Notes under the pieces: generated by a model
Databases searched by the model: none
Seen by the model: only the letters and a program-made list of their open reading frames with translations
What the model was told of the DNA's origin: nothing
Source of the DNA: Cyanobacteria bacterium RU_5_0
GTDB taxonomy: Bacteria > Cyanobacteriota > Cyanobacteriia > Elainellales > Elainellaceae
Direction of reading: 5' to 3'
Assembly (NCBI GenBank): GCA_012033255.1
Contig: JAAUSF010000016.1
Span: 1 to 57,356, forward strand
Length of the DNA: 57,356 nt
Shown here: positions 37,786 to 51,246 of the stretch, piece by piece
Numbering within the stretch: position 1 is the first letter of the stretch
Layout: each line of letters begins with the position of its first letter
Made by a program: the position numbers and the translations under genes

Positions 37786-38265
37786 CTACAGTTCATGGAA
37801 GACGTAGACAACTGCACCCGTGCGAGAGTCATTCTGAATCCCTGCATACCCTTTTTTCGCCATTTCGAGCAACGCCACTTCAACTTCAGTAAATTCTGCT
37901 CCGGTATCAGCAACGGCTTGAGTCACAGAGAGTTTGCCGCCTCGTTGCTGAGCCGCTTTTAGAAGCTGCTTACGAAGTTGCGCTCCAGTGAGATTGAAGT
38001 GAGGAGAATCGATCGGTTGCGTTACGGCGGGTTGAAGCGGATCATAGTAAGCGCCAAACTTTGCCCGTTCCCTTAGATTATGGTTATCCACCATGTCAGG
38101 AATCAGAATTAAATCCACCAACTGACCGATGCCAAATAATCCGCCTGTGAATAGCCACAGGAATCCAGTCACAATTTTGCCATTGTAGAAACGGTGTAAT
38201 CCACCCACGCCAAGCAAAATCGTCAACCAAAGCAGATATGAGGTTCCTTTATTGGTGTTACTCAT
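37786..38265 (-). CDS. TM2-domain membrane protein
   Basis: A 159-aa protein. Residues 8-58 are a TM2 domain: two membrane helices with the conserved start YLLWLTILLGVGGLHRFYNGK and the Gly/Asp turn LFGIGQLVDLILIPDMV. The soluble C-terminal half (about 85-159) is helical (QLRKQLLKAAQQRGGKLSVTQAVADTG), ending VVYVFHEL, and looks like a small winged or helical bundle domain. TM2 proteins have no agreed function in bacteria. It converges with the HD gene. Confidence 0.88.
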   Translation of the reverse strand: MSNTNKGTSYLLWLTILLGVGGLHRFYNGKIVTGFLWLFTGGLFGIGQLVDLILIPDMVDNHNLRERAKFGAYYDPLQPAVTQPIDSPHFNLTGAQLRKQLLKAAQQRGGKLSVTQAVADTGAEFTEVEVALLEMAKKGYAGIQNDSRTGAVVYVFHEL

Positions 38266-38445
38266 TGTCCAATGTCCTTTCTAATAATGATGTTGTCACT
38301 ATCTCGATCGTGGTTTGGCTACAGTCGGGTTTGGGGCGTTTAGAGACAGTTTTCAGAGTGGAAAACCGAACGGAAAGAGGGGCGATCACCCTAATTGATT
38401 TTCCGAACCGATCGTCTGCATTTTTTGCGTCTTACTAAGTAGCAG

Positions 38446-38572
38446 ACAGAGTTAATTACACATCTTGTGGGATGGGCATCTTGCCCGTCCGGCGGGTGTT
38501 CGTTTGCTTGTCCCGATCTGGACGGGCGAGACGCCCATCCCACATAGAGATGTAAACAAGCTGCACATCGCG
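38446..38572. repeat. MITE-like repeat with 25-bp stem, copy 1
   Basis: Arms 38466-38490 (TGTGGGATGGGC...GCCCGTCC) and 38520-38544 match at 23 of 25 positions, with a 29-base loop. The right end reads GATGTAAACAAGCTGCACATCGCG, whose inverse starts copy 3 at 46949. It lies in the 311-base gap between the TM2 and NAD(P)HX repair genes and touches the 3' end of the latter. No gene is otherwise seen in the gap. Confidence 0.75.
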
Positions 38573-38576
38573 TTAC

Positions 38577-42132
<3,556 letters not shown>

Positions 42133-42190
42133 ACACCTACAGCAGAAAGACTAGTGCTTTGTCAAGCAAGATTTGATGGGTAATGGGGGG

Positions 42191-42228
42191 GTGGGAGCGT
42201 TGCCCCCACGCAGGGGTTTCACCCCTGC
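42191..42228. terminator. two adjacent hairpins between the glycosylation genes
   Basis: GTGGGAGC/GCCCCCAC (42191-42209, loop GTT, one mismatch) is directly followed by GCAGGGG/CCCCTGC (42210-42228, loop TTTCA, perfect). Such double GC-rich hairpins recur in cyanobacterial genomes. Here they lie between two minus-strand genes and may separate or attenuate transcription. Confidence 0.5.
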
Positions 42229-42292
42229 ACCCCGCAAAACAAAAATGACAGACTACTAGTATCTTCAGAGGATATTTGAATTCTCCTTTGAG

Positions 42293-42982
42293 CTACCGGA
42301 AAAGGTTATATTTGAAGATACAGTAGATAGCACGGAAACCATCCTTCCAACCGATTTTCTTTCCTTCTTTATAGGTACGTCCATAGTAGGAAATCCCAAC
42401 TTCGTAAATCCGACAGTCCTTTTTGGCAACCTTTGCCGTAATTTCTGGCTCAAAGCCAAACCGATTTTCTTCAATCCGAACTGACTGAATCACCTCTCGT
42501 CGAAATGCCTTATAGCAGGTTTCCATATCCGACAGGTTGATATTCGTAAACATATTCGAGAGTAGAGTCAAAAATTTGTTTCCAACCATGTGCCAAAAAT
42601 AGACGACTCGGTGTGGCTGACTGCCCATAAACCGAGAGCCATATACCACATCCGCCTTGTTATCTAGAATTGGTTTAAGCAACAGCGGATACTCTTGGGG
42701 GTCATACTCTAAATCGGCATCTTGCACGATTACCACATCCCCAGTAGCCGCAGAAAAGCCACTCCGCAATGCTGCCCCTTTCCCACGATTTCTAGAATGA
42801 TAAATCACTTGCTCGACTTCAATTTCTAGCGTTGAACGAAGTAATTCTCGTGTTCCATCGGTTGAACAATCATCTACTACAATAATCTCCAGTTCTTTCA
42901 CAGGAGACGCTTTAACCGCTTGAATCACTTGACCGATCGTTCCTAGCTCATTGAAACATGGAATAACAACTGACAACTTCAT
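42293..42982 (-). CDS. family 2 glycosyltransferase (polyprenyl-phosphate sugar synthase type)
   Basis: A 229-aa GT2 enzyme with [26 protein letters not shown] (nucleotide-binding), and [16 protein letters not shown] carrying the catalytic/metal DxD-like motif. The C-terminal [16 protein letters not shown] segment ([16 protein letters not shown]) is typical of dolichol-phosphate mannosyltransferase-like proteins. No membrane helix, so a cytoplasmic face enzyme. It likely charges a lipid carrier with a sugar for an envelope glycan, and the downstream membrane protein may use it. Confidence 0.88.
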   Translation of the reverse strand: MKLSVVIPCFNELGTIGQVIQAVKASPVKELEIIVVDDCSTDGTRELLRSTLEIEVEQVIYHSRNRGKGAALRSGFSAATGDVVIVQDADLEYDPQEYPLLLKPILDNKADVVYGSRFMGSQPHRVVYFWHMVGNKFLTLLSNMFTNINLSDMETCYKAFRREVIQSVRIEENRFGFEPEITAKVAKKDCRIYEVGISYYGRTYKEGKKIGWKDGFRAIYCIFKYNLFR

Positions 42983-43156
42983 TGAGTGTACTCTCCTCTA
43001 CACCACGCGCTAACATCACCACCCACGCCAGCGAAGTAACAAAAAACACTAATGTTTTGCGGCTAAGCCCTTCGATTAAGGTTCACAAATTTTAGAGGGA
43101 ATCATATCACGTCTACAGTACAGCAAGATGGATTTATTTAGTTTGAGGGAGTCATC

Positions 43157-44215
43157 ATGCGGATTCAGGTTGAACAATTCACCGTCCATAAACGGGTTCC
43201 CCTAACGATTAGCCGAGGCACATCGGCTCAGTCTATCAACCTCTGGCTCAAAATTGAACAAGACGGAATTGAAGGATGGGGAGAAGCCTCTCCTTTTTCC
43301 GTAGGGAGTCACCCTCAAACGACGGAAACGATCGCCACCCAGTTCCAAAAGCTAGCTCCCCTACTGGAACTATTGACCCCATTCGATCGCCAACCCATTG
43401 AAGCCCTTCTCGCTTCAATGAACCTTCTCTCAGCCACTCGTAACGCTCTAGATTTAGCCTTGTGGGATTGGATGGGCAAGCGAGTTGGGCTTCCCCTCTG
43501 GCGGTTATGGGGGTTGGATCGCACTCGCATCGTGCCCACCTCCGTGACGATCGGCATCAGTTCTCCGGAAGCGGCTCAGCAACGAATGCTGGATTGGCTA
43601 CAGGCTACCCCTGTCAAAGCGGTCAAAGTGAAGCTAGGCAATCGAGAAGGAATTGAAGCCGATCGAATGATGCTCACTGCCGTGCAAGCTGTCGCTCCTC
43701 AAGATGCCAAGATTAGCGTCGATGCAAATGGAGGATGGCGTTTGGAAGAGGCAATTGTGATGAGCCATTGGCTAGCCGATCAAGGGATCACCTACATCGA
43801 ACAACCCCTTCCCAAAGGGCAAGAATATGACCTACCTGCGCTCTATCACAAGTCTCCATTGCCAATTTTCGTAGACGAGAGTTGCTTTGCCAGCCGAGAT
43901 ATCCCGTTGTTAGCCGATCGAGTTCACGGCATCAACATCAAACTTATGAAAGCCGGTGGATTGACCGAGGCATTGCGAATGGTACACACGGCTCAAGCCT
44001 GCGGACTACAAATCATGTTCGGCTGCTACTCTGACACGTCCCTCTCCAATACTGCCGCCGCCCAACTCGCTCCCTTTGCCGATTACCTAGACTTAGACAG
44101 CCACCTGAACTTAATTGACGATCCATTCTCTGGCGCTACGATGCAGAATGGACGCTTGGTTCCAAATGACCTGCCAGGATTGGGAGTCGTTCAATCGGGA
44201 ATGGGCGATGGGTGA
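43157..44215 (+). CDS. dipeptide epimerase of the enolase superfamily (DgcA/YkfB-like)
   Basis: A 352-aa member of the mandelate racemase/muconate lactonising group. The epimerase catalytic set is complete: KAVKVKLGN (KxK), SVDANGGW (Asp), YIEQPL (Glu), VDESCF (Asp) and INIKLMKAGG (Lys). L-Ala-D/L-Glu epimerases interconvert muropeptide-derived dipeptides. A related enzyme, DgcA, racemises N-acetyl-D-glutamate. The next plus-strand gene is a DUF1611 (DgcN-type) protein, favouring a role in D-glutamate or murein-peptide recycling. The two are separated by 199 bases holding a MITE-like repeat. Confidence 0.9.
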   Translation: MRIQVEQFTVHKRVPLTISRGTSAQSINLWLKIEQDGIEGWGEASPFSVGSHPQTTETIATQFQKLAPLLELLTPFDRQPIEALLASMNLLSATRNALDLALWDWMGKRVGLPLWRLWGLDRTRIVPTSVTIGISSPEAAQQRMLDWLQATPVKAVKVKLGNREGIEADRMMLTAVQAVAPQDAKISVDANGGWRLEEAIVMSHWLADQGITYIEQPLPKGQEYDLPALYHKSPLPIFVDESCFASRDIPLLADRVHGINIKLMKAGGLTEALRMVHTAQACGLQIMFGCYSDTSLSNTAAAQLAPFADYLDLDSHLNLIDDPFSGATMQNGRLVPNDLPGLGVVQSGMGDG

Positions 44216-44254
44216 TAGGGTAATTGAAGGTTTGTCGCGATTACCAATTACTAC

Positions 44255-44365
44255 ACCGTGCAACTTCTTTACATCGCTTGTGGGGTGAGCGTCTCGCCCG
44301 TTCAGATAGGGCAGGCAAGATGCCTACTCCACCAGAAATTAAGCTGACAGCAACCAAGTCGCGCA
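44255..44365. repeat. MITE-like repeat, copy 2 (inverted)
   Basis: The sequence GTGCAACTTCTTTACATCGCTTGTGGGGTGAGCGTCTCGCCC and so on ends with CTCCACCAGAAATTAAGCTGACAGC. The last part is the inverse of the left half of copy 3 at 46949 (CTGTCAGCTTAA...TGTGGAG). It lies between the epimerase and DUF1611 genes. Confidence 0.65.
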
Positions 44366-44414
44366 GGGTGTCCATTCCCCATTCCCCCTTCCCCCTTCCC
44401 AATCACCTTCACCT

Positions 44415-45461
44415 ATGCTAACCGCCACCGATCGCATTGCTCTTCTCCTCCATGAAGGCACTCAACGTTCTAGAGGCAAAACGGGGATCTCAATGCTGCG
44501 CTACAGTGAGATTCCCATCGTGGCGGTCATTGATTACGAATGCGCGGGTCAATCACTGCCAGAATTGACTAAAATCCCGCGAAATGTGCCGATCGTGTCA
44601 TCAGTCATGGAGGCATTGCCCTACAAACCAACCGTATTGGCGATCGGCATTGCTCCCTCTGGAGGCGCGTTACCGGATGCGTGGTGGCAGGAGGTCAAAC
44701 AAGGCGTTGCGGCAGGGTTATCCGTCGTGAATGGGCTGCATACGCCAATGGCAAATGATCCGGAACTGAAAGCGCAACTGCAATTGAGCCAGTGGATTTG
44801 GGATGTGCGGCGCGAACCAACCGGATTGACTGTAGGCAGTGGTCAGGCGCGACTTCTGCCCTGTTTGCGAATCTTAACAGTAGGCACAGACATGAGCGTT
44901 GGCAAAATGTCTACTAGCCTGGAACTCCATAAAGCTTGCCTTCAGCGAGGCTTACGATCGCGCTTTCTCGCAACAGGGCAGACAGGACTGATGCTTGGGC
45001 ATGATGGCGTGGCATTAGATGCCGTGCGAGTGGATTTTGCCTCTGGTGCGATCGAGCGCATGGCGTTGAAGCATGGCATGAATCATGATGTACTGCACAT
45101 TGAAGGGCAAGGATCACTAATGAACCCCGCTTCTACCGCAACATTGCCTTTGCTGCGCGGCTCTCAGCCCACTCATTTAGTCCTTGTGCATCGAGCCGGA
45201 CAGACTCATATCCACAACTTTCCCCATGTCGCCATTCCGCCACTCAAGAAAGCAATTCAGGTTTACGAAACGATCGCCTCCGCCGGTGGTTCATTCGCCC
45301 CAATCCGAGTTGCCGCGATCGCCCTCAACACCTTCCATCTCAGCGACACAGAAGCTCACCAGGCGATCGATCAAGCCCACCAGGAAACCGGACTCCCCTG
45401 CACGGATGTCATTCGATACGGAACCGAGTCGATCGTGGAGGCAGTTTTGGGAGGGAGATGA
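44415..45461 (+). CDS. DUF1611 protein (DgcN-like, P-loop)
   Basis: A 348-aa protein of the DUF1611 family. It has an N-terminal Rossmann-like part (about 1-130) and a P-loop half starting VGTDMSVGKMSTSLELHKA (about 155-175), with HIEGQGSL and THLVLVHRAGQ as further conserved blocks. Members named DgcN acetylate D-glutamate in marine bacteria, paired with the epimerase DgcA; other members are uncharacterised. Here it lies downstream of a DgcA/YkfB-like epimerase. The gene ends at a GGGGAGAT repeat tract. Confidence 0.85.
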   Translation: MLTATDRIALLLHEGTQRSRGKTGISMLRYSEIPIVAVIDYECAGQSLPELTKIPRNVPIVSSVMEALPYKPTVLAIGIAPSGGALPDAWWQEVKQGVAAGLSVVNGLHTPMANDPELKAQLQLSQWIWDVRREPTGLTVGSGQARLLPCLRILTVGTDMSVGKMSTSLELHKACLQRGLRSRFLATGQTGLMLGHDGVALDAVRVDFASGAIERMALKHGMNHDVLHIEGQGSLMNPASTATLPLLRGSQPTHLVLVHRAGQTHIHNFPHVAIPPLKKAIQVYETIASAGGSFAPIRVAAIALNTFHLSDTEAHQAIDQAHQETGLPCTDVIRYGTESIVEAVLGGR

Positions 45462-45549
45462 TGGGGGGATGGGGAGATGGGGAGATGGGGGGATGGGGAG
45501 ATGAGTCATCCTTCATTCTTCATTCTTCATTCTTTATTCTTCATTCCTT
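45455..45549. repeat. GGGGAGAT/TTCATTC tandem low-complexity tract
   Basis: About six copies of GGGGAGAT/GGGGGGAT are followed by repeated CCTTCATTCTTCATTC. The same two units occur in and around many other genes in this window, including inside coding sequences at 4487 and 49453. Confidence 0.85.
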
Positions 45550-45940
45550 AATCCCCCACCGTCGCCATGCTCCAATCTGGTCGTAGATGCTTGGCTTGAC
45601 GGAGGTAGGAGTGATGGAGTTTATCGTAGGGATCGAGGGTGTTGATGTGAATTAGACAACGGATGCAGCGATCGAGGCTACCTTCAACGTGCATCTGCTG
45701 CACATCTAGGAGAGGAACATGTTGCCAATGGGGGCGTTCACGGGCGATCGAGGCTGGAAAGACAGCATCTAGATCGCGAGTGACGGAGAAAGTGACGCTG
45801 ACAATATCATCCGGGTCAATTGGGTTGTGGTGTTCCAAGTGGTCTAGCAGTTCGATCACGGCTTCTCGAATGGCATCCACCGAATTCTCTGAGGCGGTTG
45901 TCGCCCCCCGAATTGCCCGCACTTTCCAGCCCACGTTCAC
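45548..45940 (-). CDS. aroH: monofunctional chorismate mutase, AroH class
   Basis: A 130-aa AroH-type enzyme that rearranges chorismate to prephenate for Phe/Tyr synthesis. It has the AroH start VRAIRGATTASENSVDAIREAVIELLDHL, with the active-site Arg in AIRGATT, and ...VPLLDVQQMHVEGSLDRCIRCLIHINT, carrying the Glu and Arg that hold the substrate. The length fits the trimeric B. subtilis AroH. A monofunctional chorismate mutase is normal in cyanobacteria. The product pathway links to hpd at 15971. Confidence 0.93.
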   Translation of the reverse strand: MNVGWKVRAIRGATTASENSVDAIREAVIELLDHLEHHNPIDPDDIVSVTFSVTRDLDAVFPASIARERPHWQHVPLLDVQQMHVEGSLDRCIRCLIHINTLDPYDKLHHSYLRQAKHLRPDWSMATVGD

Positions 45941-46055
45941 GATCCTCCTTTTGCATTTTCAGTTTTTAGTTTAGGGGGTTAAAGGTTAGAGATTGGGGGA
46001 TAGGAGTTGTATACCGGAGTTTTTTACTCTTGCTTCCTGTCCCCTGCTCCCATAA

Positions 46056-46895
46056 TTAGGGTCGATATAGCCATAGAGGTAAGCCACTGGTAGACAGTTC
46101 AAATTCTAGCCAGTTGGCTCCAAGTTCCAATAGCCTTGAGTCGAGCATAGTTGAGTCTAGCTGCCCTCGTCCAGGGAGGAAGCGACTAAGGAAACTCTTA
46201 CGCTCTTCTAGGGTGTAGCATTGGGATTTGTCAGGGTCAAGTCCTGCGAGTTCAGCGACCCAGCGACGGGCATCTTCTTCGGTGCCGAGGCGATCGACAA
46301 CGCCCAACTCTACAGCTTGCTGTCCGGTAAAAATTCGTCCATCTGCAAAACTCCGTACTGCGTCCACGGTTAGCTTTCTTGCTTCGGCAACCGTTTGAAC
46401 AAACTGGTGATAGCTTGTATCAATCAGTTCTTGGAGAATGGTTTGTTCGGGTTCAGTAAGGTCGCGATCGAACGCCAGTATATCTTTATATGGACCCGAT
46501 TTGATTACCTTGAAAGAGATGCCAACTTTGTCAAGCAGGCGTTCCAGGTTGTTGCCACGCAAGATCACGCCGATGCTTCCTGTGATCGTGCCAGGGTTTG
46601 CCATGATGTGTTGTGCGCCCATGCCAATGTAGACACCGCCAGAAGCAGAAATATTGCCAAAACTGGCAACAATTTTAATTTTTTCATTCAATCGCTTTAG
46701 GGCGCTATAAATTTCCTGGGAGTCGCCCACTGTACCACCAGGGCTATCAATCCGAAGCAGCAGTGCCGGAAATTTTCGTTCTTCGATCGTCTTTAGGGCT
46801 TCCAGAACGTGTTTACGAGTTGCTCCAGCAATAACTCCGGAAATCTCGATTCGGGCGATCTGTTTGCGAAAGCGGGGCTTAAAGGGCCAAACCAT
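46056..46895 (-). CDS. sppA: signal peptide peptidase SppA (short form)
   Basis: A 279-aa serine protease of the SppA/S49 family that degrades leftover signal peptides in the membrane. The catalytic Ser is S85 in GNISASGGVYIGM, and the Lys general base is K137 in SGPYKDIL. SPGGTVGDS, IGSIGV and DGRIFTGQQAVELGVVDRLG are also conserved. This is the single-domain (67K-half) form; a clear N-terminal membrane helix is absent, so it may be peripherally bound or the start may lie upstream. Confidence 0.92.
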   Translation of the reverse strand: MVWPFKPRFRKQIARIEISGVIAGATRKHVLEALKTIEERKFPALLLRIDSPGGTVGDSQEIYSALKRLNEKIKIVASFGNISASGGVYIGMGAQHIMANPGTITGSIGVILRGNNLERLLDKVGISFKVIKSGPYKDILAFDRDLTEPEQTILQELIDTSYHQFVQTVAEARKLTVDAVRSFADGRIFTGQQAVELGVVDRLGTEEDARRWVAELAGLDPDKSQCYTLEERKSFLSRFLPGRGQLDSTMLDSRLLELGANWLEFELSTSGLPLWLYRP

Positions 46896-46948
46896 GATGT
46901 AGTCAATCAGTGATGAGTAGTGTAAGTGCTTTAGTTTACCAATGAAAC

Positions 46949-47065
46949 GCGATGTGCAGCGTTGTGGCTGTCAGCTTAAGGTCTTGTGGAGCAGGCAAGA
47001 TGCCTACCTCGGCTGGACGAGCGGGATGCCCATCCCACAAGAGACTTGAAGAAGTTGCACATTGC
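46949..47065. repeat. MITE-like repeat, copy 3
   Basis: It starts GCGATGTGCAGC and ends GTTGCACATTGC, i.e. imperfect terminal inverted repeats of about 12 bases. Between them lie TCTTGTGGAGCAGGCA and CCCATCCCACAAGA, which pair. It fills most of the 310-base gap between sppA and the HAD gene. The rest (47100-47165) is a purine-rich AGAGAAGG tract with no gene. Confidence 0.7.
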
Positions 47066-47205
47066 ATAATGAAGCTATTCTAATGTGTGCGGTTGACCGT
47101 TGGATGAGGTAAGAGAGAAGAGAGAAGGGATAAGGGGATGAGAAGAGGGAGGTAGGATATAGGAGGTTGCACCAATTTTCACCTAATACCTACCTGATAG
47201 GAAAC

Positions 47206-48090
47206 ATGATGCAGGAGCGATCGACGAGAGTGGGAGAGAATGCAGCATCCCAGACGGCAAGCGTCTCTGAAGTGAAGAAGATCCAGCTTCTTGTGATTGA
47301 TTTGGATGGTACGACGGTCGGGATGTCGAATCAGTTTCAGCCTGCGGTGAAGGAAACGCTCCAAGCGGCCCGATCGAAGGGAGTGAAAGTGGCGATCGCG
47401 ACGGGGCGGATGTATCGCTCTGCGCTCCGGTTTCACGAAGAATTAGGCTTGACCCTCCCGCTGATGGTTTATCAAGGGGCGTTGATCAAAGATCCGGCAA
47501 CGGGGACTGTGCATCGGCACCTGACGATTCCCAAGGACTATGCAATGCGATTGTTGGATGACTTGGAACAACCAGAACTACAGGATTTGATTGCAATTCA
47601 CTGCTACATTGATGATCACCTCTACATTCGGGAAATGACTTCTGAATCTCAGGAATATGCCGCCCGATCGAATATTGAAATCATTCCGGTAGGCGATTTG
47701 CGGCAGGTTTTAGCCCAGGAACCAACTAAAATCTTGGCACTCAGTCAGCAATCTGCCATGATCGATCATTTGTTGTCCTCGCTGCGCCAGCGTTATACCC
47801 CGGCTGAGCTCTATTTCACGAAATCCGTCGCTACTTTCTTTGAAGCCACCCATCCGCTTGTTAATAAAGGAACGGCAGTGCGCTATTTGGCTGAAGAGGT
47901 ATTAGGACTCCAAGCGGCAAATGTGATGGCGATCGGTGATAACTTCAATGATTTAGAAATGATTGAATATGCGGGTGTGGGTGTGGCAATGGGCAATGCT
48001 CCTGATGATGTGAAAGCGGTTGCTCATTGGGTTGCTCCTGATGTCGAGCAAGATGGAGCCGCCGTTGCGATCGCCCAGTTTATTTTGTAA
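47206..48090 (+). CDS. Cof-type HAD-IIB phosphatase
   Basis: 294 aa from ATG 47206; a TTG at 47167 is in frame but adds only unlikely residues. HAD motifs are LLVIDLDGTTVG (nucleophile and acid Asp), VAIATGRMY (motif II region), LVNKGTAVRYL (Lys, motif III) and VMAIGDNFNDLEMIEYAGVGVAMGNAP (motif IV). The IIB cap lies between. Cof-type enzymes dephosphorylate sugar phosphates, pyridoxal phosphate or flavin intermediates; specificity is not readable. Confidence 0.92.
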   Translation: MMQERSTRVGENAASQTASVSEVKKIQLLVIDLDGTTVGMSNQFQPAVKETLQAARSKGVKVAIATGRMYRSALRFHEELGLTLPLMVYQGALIKDPATGTVHRHLTIPKDYAMRLLDDLEQPELQDLIAIHCYIDDHLYIREMTSESQEYAARSNIEIIPVGDLRQVLAQEPTKILALSQQSAMIDHLLSSLRQRYTPAELYFTKSVATFFEATHPLVNKGTAVRYLAEEVLGLQAANVMAIGDNFNDLEMIEYAGVGVAMGNAPDDVKAVAHWVAPDVEQDGAAVAIAQFIL

Positions 48091-48292
48091 CCCATTGTGA
48101 TCAATCATTCAGCTAGGAGTTATTTAACTATCAGTTCATACGGCTAACTGATTGATCCCTAACTTCTAATTCCTGATCCCTAGCTCTTAATCCTTAGATC
48201 TATTGCGAACTCAGTCAAGCCTTTTCAGTAGGCACTACGATCATCATACGGCGCACGTTTTACGGTACACCCTCCCCTAATAGAACGAATTC

Positions 48293-51217
48293 ATGACTAA
48301 CGAGATTCTACCTGAGCAAGCTCTGTCCTGGCACACAATCGAGATGGACAAAGCGCTAGAACTCCTTCAGAGCGATCGTCAAATTGGGTTAATGCCCGAA
48401 CAGATTGCAAATCGACACGCCGAATATGGGCTGAACGAACTGGAGGAAACGGGTGGTCGCAGTTCTTGGAGCATCTTATTGGATCAATTCAAGAACATCA
48501 TGCTGATCATGCTGATTGCGGTGGCGATCATCTCAGGAGTGCTGGATCTGTTAGATTTCCAGGAAAAAATGGCGAAGGGGGATATTCCTTTCAAAGATAC
48601 GATCGCCATCTTAGCGATCGTTATCCTCAATGGAATTCTGGGTTACGTCCAAGAAAGTCGAGCGGAGAAAGCATTGGCGGCACTCAAGAATCTGGCGTCT
48701 CCTAGAGTCAGGGTGATTCGTAATGGCAGAATCGGAGAGATCAATGCCAAAGAACTTGTTCCTGGGGATGTGATTCAACTAGAAGCAGGCGTGCAGGTGG
48801 CGGCGGATGGTCGCTTGTTGGAAACGGCAAATTTACAAGTCCGGGAAGCGGCGCTTACAGGGGAAGCTCATGCCATCAATAAGCAAGCCCTGATCGAACT
48901 ACCAGATGATACGGCATTGGGCGATCGGATTAACCTGGTTTTCCAAGGCACGGAAGTCGTACAGGGACGAGGTACCGTATTAGTCACAAATACGGGAATG
49001 CGAACTGAACTGGGCAAGATTGCCACGTTGCTTCAGTCTGTGCAGGCAGAACCCACGCCCCTGCAAAAGCGCATGGATCAGCTGAGCCGCACACTGGTAT
49101 CGGGGTCGCTGATTTTGGTAGCGATCGTGGTCATTGGTGGCTTAATCGTTGCTGGCATGGGCCAATTTCGGGATTTGCTAGAAGTCTCCTTGAGCATGGC
49201 AGTTGCCGTTGTTCCAGAAGGCTTACCGGCTGTCATCACCGTTACACTTGCCCTCGGCACTCAACGGATGGTGCGCCGCCATGCCCTGATCCGCAAACTC
49301 CCTGCGGTTGAAACGCTTGGCTCCGTCACTAACATCTGCTCCGATAAAACGGGCACCCTTACCCAAAACAAAATGGTCGTGCAATCGGTTCATCCGATCG
49401 CAGGTTCATTCCATGTGACCGGAGAAGGCTATTCCCCGGAAGGCGAATTCTTCCCCATCTCCTCTGACTCCTCCACCCCCTATCCCCACTCTCCGACCCC
49501 CATCCCCACTCTCCACCCTCCCATCCCCACTTTCCACCTCCCCATCCCCACTTTTCACCCCCCATCTTTCCCCGATCTACAAGCGTTATTACTCGCTAGT
49601 GTTCTATGCAACGATGCTGCCTTGCAAAAGGAGAAAGGCGAATGGGTGATCTTGGGTGATCCAACCGAGGGAGCCTTGCTAGTTGTGGCTGCAAAAGCAG
49701 GAATGTTGCGCGATCGTTTGGCAAATCAGCTTCCTCGCGTTGCGGAATTTCCCTTCACCTCGGAACGCAAACGGATGAGCGTGATCGTGGAAATGCTGAA
49801 GGCGGACAGCAGAAGGACAAATGATCATCCCCTCTCTTTCATTTCTCATCCTTCATCCTTCATCCTTTTTTGCAAAGGTTCCCCTGAACTAGTTTTAGAG
49901 CGTTGTCAACAGGTTCAGGTCGGCGATCCGGTTGAGACACTGACAGAGGAACAACGGAATCGAATTCTGGAACAGAACAACTATTTGGCAAGCCGAGGAT
50001 TGCGAGTCTTGGGATTTGCTTATAAGCCACTGGAAGAAATTCCCCCCGAAGCCGCCAGTGAAACCACTGAACAAGACATGATCTGGCTAGGGTTGATTGA
50101 TATGCTGGATGCGCCTAGACCTGAAGTTCGAGAGGCGGTGGCGCGTTGTCGCACGGCAGGCATCCGGGCGGTCATGATTACGGGCGATCACCAGTTAACG
50201 GCACGGGCGATCGCAGAAGACTTGGGCATTGCGGCTCCGGGGGATAAAGTCTTGACGGGACGGGAACTGGAGCGGCTGAACCCGGCAGAACTGGAAGAGC
50301 ATGTCGATCGCATTCGCATCTATGCCCGTGTCGCCCCAGAACACAAACTGCGGATTGTTCAAGCGTTGCAGCGACGAGGCAAAATCGTCGCAATGACCGG
50401 AGATGGCGTGAACGACGCTCCTGCGCTCAAGCAAGCTGACATTGGTATCGCAATGGGGATTACTGGCACCGATGTGAGCAAGGAAGCCAGCGATATGGTG
50501 CTGCTTGATGATAACTTCGCGACGATCGTGGCTGCTGTTGAAGAGGGTCGTGTCGTTTACACGAATATCCGCCGCTTCATCAAATACATCCTGGGGTCAA
50601 ACATTGGGGAAGTGTTGACGATCGCCGCATCCCCCTTGCTCCTGCCGATGGGTGGTGTTCCACTTACACCGCTACAAATTCTCTGGATGAACTTAGTGAC
50701 TGATGGCTTGCCGGCTCTGGCACTTGCCGTTGAACCCGCCGAACCAGACGTGATGGAGCGCCCTCCCCACGACCCCAGTGAAAGCATCTTCGCTCGTGGA
50801 TTGGGGCTATACATGATTCGCATTGGGATTGTTCTGGGGATTATCACGATCGCCCTCATGGTCTGGGCTTATCACTACACGGTTGCAACTTACGGGACTG
50901 ACGATCAACGCTGGAAAACAATGGTTTTCACTACACTTTGCCTTGCTCAGATGGGTCATGCAATGGCAATCCGCTCCAACAACCGCATGACTTTTGAGCT
51001 TAATCCGTTTTCCAATCCCTTCATCCTGATCGCCGTCACGTTAACCAGTATTTTGCAGCTATTGCTGATTTATGTTGAACCGTTACGAAACTTCTTTGGA
51101 ACTCACTATCTCACCCCAACTGAAGTCAGCATATGCTTGGGTGTCAGTCTGCTGATGTTTGTTTGGGTGGAATTGGAGAAACTGTTCGTGCGTTGGTATA
51201 TGGGTCGGAGGAGATAA
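48293..51217 (+). CDS. PacL-type cation-transporting P-ATPase (Ca2+ class)
   Basis: A 974-aa type IIA-like P-ATPase. The actuator loop is [31 protein letters not shown] marks M4; the phosphorylation site is [13 protein letters not shown] with D351; and the hinge is [22 protein letters not shown]. About ten membrane helices. The family exports Ca2+ or similar ions. The nucleotide-binding domain carries two in-frame low-complexity inserts: about residues 387-428 (a Pro/Thr/His/Ser string from TCCCCAC repeats) and about 504-526 (HPSSFIL from TTCATCC repeats). Both fall between conserved blocks, so the enzyme is probably functional. Confidence 0.92.
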   Translation: MTNEILPEQALSWHTIEMDKALELLQSDRQIGLMPEQIANRHAEYGLNELEETGGRSSWSILLDQFKNIMLIMLIAVAIISGVLDLLDFQEKMAKGDIPFKDTIAILAIVILNGILGYVQESRAEKALAALKNLASPRVRVIRNGRIGEINAKELVPGDVIQLEAGVQVAADGRLLETANLQVREAALTGEAHAINKQALIELPDDTALGDRINLVFQGTEVVQGRGTVLVTNTGMRTELGKIATLLQSVQAEPTPLQKRMDQLSRTLVSGSLILVAIVVIGGLIVAGMGQFRDLLEVSLSMAVAVVPEGLPAVITVTLALGTQRMVRRHALIRKLPAVETLGSVTNICSDKTGTLTQNKMVVQSVHPIAGSFHVTGEGYSPEGEFFPISSDSSTPYPHSPTPIPTLHPPIPTFHLPIPTFHPPSFPDLQALLLASVLCNDAALQKEKGEWVILGDPTEGALLVVAAKAGMLRDRLANQLPRVAEFPFTSERKRMSVIVEMLKADSRRTNDHPLSFISHPSSFILFCKGSPELVLERCQQVQVGDPVETLTEEQRNRILEQNNYLASRGLRVLGFAYKPLEEIPPEAASETTEQDMIWLGLIDMLDAPRPEVREAVARCRTAGIRAVMITGDHQLTARAIAEDLGIAAPGDKVLTGRELERLNPAELEEHVDRIRIYARVAPEHKLRIVQALQRRGKIVAMTGDGVNDAPALKQADIGIAMGITGTDVSKEASDMVLLDDNFATIVAAVEEGRVVYTNIRRFIKYILGSNIGEVLTIAASPLLLPMGGVPLTPLQILWMNLVTDGLPALALAVEPAEPDVMERPPHDPSESIFARGLGLYMIRIGIVLGIITIALMVWAYHYTVATYGTDDQRWKTMVFTTLCLAQMGHAMAIRSNNRMTFELNPFSNPFILIAVTLTSILQLLLIYVEPLRNFFGTHYLTPTEVSICLGVSLLMFVWVELEKLFVRWYMGRRR
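49453..49572 (+). repeat. CCATCCCCACT tandem repeats inserted in frame in the P-ATPase
   Basis: About four imperfect copies of an 18-27 base unit (CCCATCCCCACTTTCCAC-like) encode [14 protein letters not shown] and PIPTFHP in the nucleotide-binding domain. The unit is the complement of the GGGGATGG intergenic tract. Confidence 0.85.
49800..49871 (+). repeat. TTCATCC tandem repeat inserted in frame in the P-ATPase
   Basis: CATTTCTCATCCTTCATCCTTCATCC-type sequence encodes ISHPSSFIL just before the conserved FCKGSPE (KGAPE-like ATP-binding motif). The flanking protein is conserved, and the frame is kept. Confidence 0.85.
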
Positions 51218-51246
51218 CAGTTTTCAGTTGAATCTGATGTGCGAAG

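Noticed and set aside
49453..49871. P-ATPase and CCA gene repeats as sequencing or assembly errors
   Set aside because: All cases keep the reading frame through tens of bases, and the same class of tract occurs in several separate places, which random error would not give. Read-level proof is still lacking.
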